From Flavicella sediminum (GTDB lineage: Bacteria > Bacteroidota > Bacteroidia > Flavobacteriales > Flavobacteriaceae), in the NCBI RefSeq assembly GCF_006381105.1, contig NZ_VDET01000036.1, positions 1 to 64,000 of the forward strand: 64,000 nt of DNA, in the 5' to 3' direction. The stretch's first letter is position 1, and each line of letters opens with the position of its first letter. Of the stretch, positions 60,726 to 64,000 are shown one piece after another. The translations under genes were made by a program, and so were the position numbers. The notes under the pieces were generated by a model. The model saw only the letters and a program-made list of their open reading frames with translations. It was not told the DNA's origin and searched no databases.

Positions 60726-61805
60726 ATGAAAAAAGTAACAATAACAACATTTGCCATCATTTTAAGTTTATTTCTAACTGGATGCCATAAAGAGCCATTG
60801 GTTACAGATACGGAAGTTGAACCTAAAGAACATTTTCCATTAACAGGTTACAAAGTTTGGTTAGGAACTACTTGTACTCCTAAAAATGCCATTTTAAAAC
60901 CGGAAACATGGTCACGAACCGCTAAATTAGTAGAAGGACTAAATGTTAACAACACTCCTGTGCTTCCAGCAGCTGGTACTCCTAGTGAAGGAGAAGAATC
61001 ACTCTCTACAGCACAATTTAATCAATTGATTCAAAGCTTTGATTTAGGTAATAAAAACGGATTTATCCCCATACCTAGAACCTTTTTTAAAAGTGCTGCT
61101 TTTCCAGAAAGAGCAGATTTAATTCCCTTTCTAGAAAATAAATTTCGAGATATCGATGCGGCAGGCTATTCCATAAACGGAATTATGTTTTTCGATAATT
61201 TTATTGGTAGTAGCTCTGAAGCCTCTGGAGGGGTCGCTTATGTTTGGACGGAGGAAGAAGCCCTAACAATGAGAACTTGGCTAGATGCCAACCGACCAAA
61301 TGTAAAACTGTATTACAATGCAAGAAATTTCTCTTTAAAAGATAGAAATTGGTGTGAAAATCCGTTGGTAGATAATGTTGTAATTGAAGCCAAACCTACC
61401 TTGTGGTATGAGAACAAAGGATCTAGACAAGATTTATTAAAATGGCTATGGACCAACCCTAAAACAATTCATAAACGCGTTATTTTCCAAGTTCCAGTAC
61501 ATCCATTATCAGAAAACCCTTATGGAGATCCAAATTCTTTTCAACAAATCCGAGAATGGGTTCGATGGTTAGGCGCTGATTTAATGGGCATTGAATTTCT
61601 AAGAAGCAGCAGAGTGGTATTGATGCCGGTTACCTACAATCCAGCATTTACTTTTTACCCAGAAACTAGTAACAATGGTGCTAACTATAGCAATACTATG
61701 ACAGGAATTGCGCTATCACTTATTGAGCAAAAAAACTTATTTCAAGGTTTAGATGCCTTACCTACTAAAGAAGATGCTTACAATATGAATCGAGTTAATC
61801 ACTAA
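60726..61805 (+). CDS. Lipoprotein of unrecognised family, glycosidase-barrel-like
   Basis: An about 359-residue lipoprotein (MKKVTITTFAIILSLFLTGC, lipobox Cys20), so probably outer-membrane or periplasmic. The start is ATG 60726, which begins a clean signal peptide; longer frames start in the preceding terminator. I do not recognise the family. The order of predicted strands and helices (GYKVWLG, FIPIPRTFF, INGIMFFDNF, VKLYYNARN, VDNVVIEAKPTLWYEN, RVIFQVPVHP, GIEFLRSSRVVLMPVTY) looks like a TIM barrel, with acidic residues at strand ends (D in FFDNF, E in VIEAKP, E in GIEFL) in places where glycoside hydrolases keep catalytic residues. That is inference. It shares the locus with a glycan-type sensor and a sugar-type regulator. 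Confidence 0.6.
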   Translation: MKKVTITTFAIILSLFLTGCHKEPLVTDTEVEPKEHFPLTGYKVWLGTTCTPKNAILKPETWSRTAKLVEGLNVNNTPVLPAAGTPSEGEESLSTAQFNQLIQSFDLGNKNGFIPIPRTFFKSAAFPERADLIPFLENKFRDIDAAGYSINGIMFFDNFIGSSSEASGGVAYVWTEEEALTMRTWLDANRPNVKLYYNARNFSLKDRNWCENPLVDNVVIEAKPTLWYENKGSRQDLLKWLWTNPKTIHKRVIFQVPVHPLSENPYGDPNSFQQIREWVRWLGADLMGIEFLRSSRVVLMPVTYNPAFTFYPETSNNGANYSNTMTGIALSLIEQKNLFQGLDALPTKEDAYNMNRVNH

Positions 61806-61831
61806 TTTAATTCGCTTTTAGCAACTAAAAA

Positions 61832-61864
61832 AAAGGCCGATAACTTGATAAGTTATCGGCCTTT
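61832..61864. terminator. Terminator between the unknown lipoprotein and the GntR-type gene
   Basis: A 15-bp perfect stem (AAAGGCCGATAACTT / AAGTTATCGGCCTTT) with loop GAT, placed between two convergent genes. The A-run on the left makes it strongest for the minus-strand gene; a short T-run serves the other side. Confidence 0.88.
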
Positions 61865-61884
61865 CTATAAAAACAACTTCTTCC

Positions 61885-62931
61885 TTAAGCAGATGCTCTA
61901 TCTATAAAATTAAAGGGAACTTTAAATTTACCTCTTTCTTTATTTAAAATCATTTTTGCCGCTGTATCGCCCATTATATTAAAGTCAGTAGACACTACTG
62001 ATATTCCAAAAAGATCTTTTAAAGGGGTGTCATTATAAGAAATTACACCAATATCTTCTCCTAATACCGATTCATTTTCTCTAGCTTGTCTTATAAAATT
62101 CACCAAGTCAGATTCTTCTATAATGATAAATAAATCGCCTTGCTTAACAATCATATCATCATAAATTTGATCTATAACTTCAAAACCAAATTGATGTTCA
62201 GCACAAAATTTTCCAATTCCATGCAAAATTCTTTTTGGATACGGATAAATCGACTCTTCAGGATACACCAAAATTATTTTTTTATATTTAGATACTTTAT
62301 GAAGACCTGCTGTTAAGGCCTGATATACATCATTTTCAAAATCTTGGTAAATAGAAATAATTTGATTTTGATCGACTTCTAAATCATTATCCATTAAAAT
62401 CAGTTTGTTCTCCGGTATTTTTTTTAAGGCTTTAGATACCGTTTCTGTTATACTAGAATGCTGAAGTTTGTCTGTTTTAAAATGAGGCATCACCACATAA
62501 TAATCATAAGACGATTTATGTTTGTCTAATAAATTTAAAAATAAGGTTTCATCACAATGATAAATATGAAGATCGGTATGGGCATTGGCTCCAATACTCT
62601 CTACAAATGAGTTGTAAATTCTCATTTTATAAGAACTTAATTTATTGATCAGGAACAAAATATTGGTTTTTGAAATAAGTTTTGTTCTAGCTATATAAAA
62701 TCCTTTTCCTCTAATAGAAGAAATAACTTGTCTTTCTTTTAAAATATTATAGGCCTTTTCAACGGTATCTCTTGACACGTACAACTCCTCACTAAAATTA
62801 TTTATAGAAGGAATTTTTTCATCCATCACCAAATTTCCTATGGAAATATTATGGATAATAGATTTTACAATTTGCTGGTATTTAGCCTCTCTTGAATCTT
62901 CATCAATTTGAATAAATTTTGATATCTCCAT
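61885..62931 (-). CDS. GntR-type transcriptional regulator with LacI-like ligand-binding domain
   Basis: A 348-residue regulator. Residues about 15-85 are a GntR winged helix: KYQQIVKSIIHNISIGNLV, KIPSINNFSEELYVSRDTVEKAYNIL, SSIRGKGFYIA. From about 90 a periplasmic-binding-protein fold follows, as in LacI/RbsB: NILFLINKLSSYKMRIYNSFVE, YDYYVVMPHFKT, KLILMDND, KIILVYPEES, IGVISYNDTPLKDLFGISVVSTDF. Such hybrids in Bacteroidota sense sugars. Here the second Asp-rich sugar-contact segment is present, but the ligand is unknown. Convergent with the unknown lipoprotein gene and likely to regulate this locus. Confidence 0.88.
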   Translation of the reverse strand: MEISKFIQIDEDSREAKYQQIVKSIIHNISIGNLVMDEKIPSINNFSEELYVSRDTVEKAYNILKERQVISSIRGKGFYIARTKLISKTNILFLINKLSSYKMRIYNSFVESIGANAHTDLHIYHCDETLFLNLLDKHKSSYDYYVVMPHFKTDKLQHSSITETVSKALKKIPENKLILMDNDLEVDQNQIISIYQDFENDVYQALTAGLHKVSKYKKIILVYPEESIYPYPKRILHGIGKFCAEHQFGFEVIDQIYDDMIVKQGDLFIIIEESDLVNFIRQARENESVLGEDIGVISYNDTPLKDLFGISVVSTDFNIMGDTAAKMILNKERGKFKVPFNFIDRASA

Positions 62932-63372
62932 ATAAACTTAAATTTTAACTATTGAACAAACTTTTTGAAATTGAGCCTCAAAACATACATTAAAGTATCT
63001 TCATTTAACTCGCTAAATAAAAGAAACTCGATTCCTTTTTATTAGCACTTCAAAATTAGGTTGATTCAAGAAAAATTATGGGGACATATATCTTTTAAAT
63101 GAGGTTATATAACTAATCAAGGTGCGAAACAAAATGATAAAACATTACAATACAAGCACTTAATTATTAAACAAAAAAAAACACCTCCTAAAAGGTGTTT
63201 TTCTTGTTTTGTCCAAACTTCGACTAAAAACATCTGATTTTGTAGCCGTATGAACTAATAAGTAACGATTTAAATTCATAAAACACAAACTAATTTCTAA
63301 TCGTAAAAAACAAACATTGCTATTTCAATACTTTCCATTTTACAGATAATTTTAGTACTAGGTAATTTGAAT
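62932..63372. other. Intergenic region between the GntR-type gene and the truncated gene
   Basis: These 441 AT-rich bases contain the upstream region of the GntR-type gene and one clear hairpin terminator at 63177-63202. No gene was recognised on either strand. Confidence 0.6.
63177..63202. terminator. Isolated intrinsic terminator
   Basis: A 10-bp stem (AAAAACACCT / AGGTGTTTTT) with a 6-base loop and a long A-run on one side. On the minus strand it would end the gene at 63373 after a 3' tail of about 170 nt; on the plus strand no gene precedes it. Confidence 0.7.
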
Positions 63373-64000
63373 TTATTTATTTACGGCACTAAATTGTACT
63401 TTTAAAGGCACCCCATAAATAGATTCTAAATCTTTGACACTTTTTTTATAAAATGCCGTTTCGGGTGGTAAGCTAACCGTATCCCAAAAAACGGGATTGT
63501 ATTTCACTCCATAATCTCCAGCATCTTTGCGTTCAGAAATTACATTCTTGATATCAAATTTTTTCTTATTTGACTCAATACTTAAAACGATTGCTTCATG
63601 TCTATAAGCGCATTTTACTTTTGTTGTTTTTAAATTAAGTCGTTTTCTTTTTTGCTCACTAATAATTCCATGAAAAAACGGGTCTCTTTTATGGTAGCTT
63701 AGAACCAATTTTCCATTAATATCTTTTTTATAAAGAAAAAGTGCATTTAATCGAGATAATTCCATTTTATAAATACCATAAGTATCAATCCCTATATAAA
63801 GTCTTATAAAGTCCTTTTTCTTTATTTTGTTTCGTCCTTCAATAATCACAAGATCTTCCCCATCATAGGAGGTATCACCCGTTTTACTCCACTTATAATC
63901 TTTTAATGAAAAACCTTGTCTAATTGGATCAATTTGAGTCATTACAATTACTGTATGCACAGGTTGTTTTTGATTGACAAATCTATAATCCGCCGATTTT
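63373..64000 (-). CDS. C-terminal part of a secreted protein, carboxypeptidase-like regulatory domain family (partial, cut by window edge)
   Basis: The frame is open without a stop to the window end (64000), so the N-terminus lies outside; a GTG at 63960 is internal, not a start. The visible about 208 residues are beta-rich (FIRLYIGIDTYGIYKMELSRL, LVLSYHKRDPFF, CAYRHEAIVLSIESNKKKFDI) and end with YNPVFWDTVSLPPETAFYKKSVKDL. That tail, N-P-x-F-W followed by a Pro-rich turn and a K-x-x-x-D-L helix, is typical of Bacteroidota proteins that begin with a carboxypeptidase-like regulatory (CarboxypepD_reg) domain. That domain itself would lie beyond the edge. Moderate confidence. Confidence 0.5.
   Translation of the reverse strand, partial: KSADYRFVNQKQPVHTVIVMTQIDPIRQGFSLKDYKWSKTGDTSYDGEDLVIIEGRNKIKKKDFIRLYIGIDTYGIYKMELSRLNALFLYKKDINGKLVLSYHKRDPFFHGIISEQKRKRLNLKTTKVKCAYRHEAIVLSIESNKKKFDIKNVISERKDAGDYGVKYNPVFWDTVSLPPETAFYKKSVKDLESIYGVPLKVQFSAVNK

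Noticed and set aside
54924-63372. Classical polysaccharide-utilisation locus
   Set aside because: No SusC/SusD pair, TonB receptor, sulfatase or recognised glycosidase is visible in the window, so the term is not used.
63960-63960. GTG at 63960 as the start of the last gene
   Set aside because: The frame continues without a stop to the window edge and the residues before it keep the same character, so this is an internal codon of a truncated gene.
1-64000. tRNA, rRNA, insertion sequences, prophage, toxin-antitoxin or restriction genes
   Set aside because: Gaps and frames were read for them and none was found; the only structural RNA supported is the SRP RNA.

Overview
The window is chromosomal DNA from a member of the Bacteroidota, almost certainly family Flavobacteriaceae. 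The evidence is an AT-rich composition, recurrent -7 boxes of the TAnnTTTG type, few Shine-Dalgarno sequences, and family-restricted genes: gldB, type IX secretion (T9SS) sorting domains of types A and B, the DUF6452/DUF6048 pair beside rlmD, bshC for bacillithiol, a hybrid two-component system, and a GntR regulator fused to a LacI-like sensor. The genus cannot be fixed from the sequence alone. I see no tRNA, rRNA, insertion sequence, phage gene or CRISPR array. The single RNA gene is the small SRP RNA.

Layout. 1-13.1 kb: rpsA (with its own promoter and terminator), a thioredoxin-fold lipoprotein without active cysteines, a DEAD-box helicase with a repetitive Arg/Ser tail, rlmD-DUF6452-DUF6048, a 2OG-Fe(II) oxygenase, a small membrane protein, a SUI1/YciH factor, ung and a Smr-less mutS2. 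13.1-17.4 kb (minus): a LuxR-type regulator, then rhlE, a 77-residue acidic protein and a MATE pump. A 522-bp gap in this region carries a diverged tandem duplication with near-identical palindromes. 17.7-22.2 kb (plus): three secreted lipoproteins (PhoX-like, di-haem peroxidase, carbohydrate-binding-module-like). 22.3-34.1 kb (minus): a six-gene run tpx-dgkA-ftsK-lolA-lptF/G-ribBA, then a peroxiredoxin, a glycogen-binding-fold protein, prfC, a small membrane protein, and a ZIP transporter overlapping a methyltransferase. 34.2-42.1 kb (plus): a 1613-residue T9SS surface protein with 11 repeats, a THUMP RNA methyltransferase and bshC. 42.2-54.8 kb: a VPS10-like propeller protein, peptidase E, a DUF6702 protein with an M1 aminopeptidase, gldB divergent from nadE, the diadenylate cyclase cdaA convergent with an ABC exporter/truA pair, SRP RNA and a transaldolase-family gene. 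54.9-64 kb: the accessory part, with a 1416-residue hybrid two-component regulator divergent from a leucine-rich-repeat T9SS protein, a lipoprotein of unrecognised family, a GntR/LacI-hybrid regulator and a gene cut by the window edge.

Most of the window is housekeeping: translation and RNA modification (rpsA, rlmD, prfC, truA, THUMP methyltransferase, helicases, SUI1), envelope building (lolA, lptF/G, dgkA, SRP), redox defence (tpx, peroxiredoxin, bshC) and gliding/T9SS surface proteins. The least explained parts are the 59-63 kb sensing locus, which has no SusC/SusD pair, the secreted-lipoprotein group at 17.7-22.2 kb and the palindromic repeat island at 14.1-14.45 kb. Start positions were moved inward wherever a -7 promoter box or a signal peptide showed that the longest open frame was too long.
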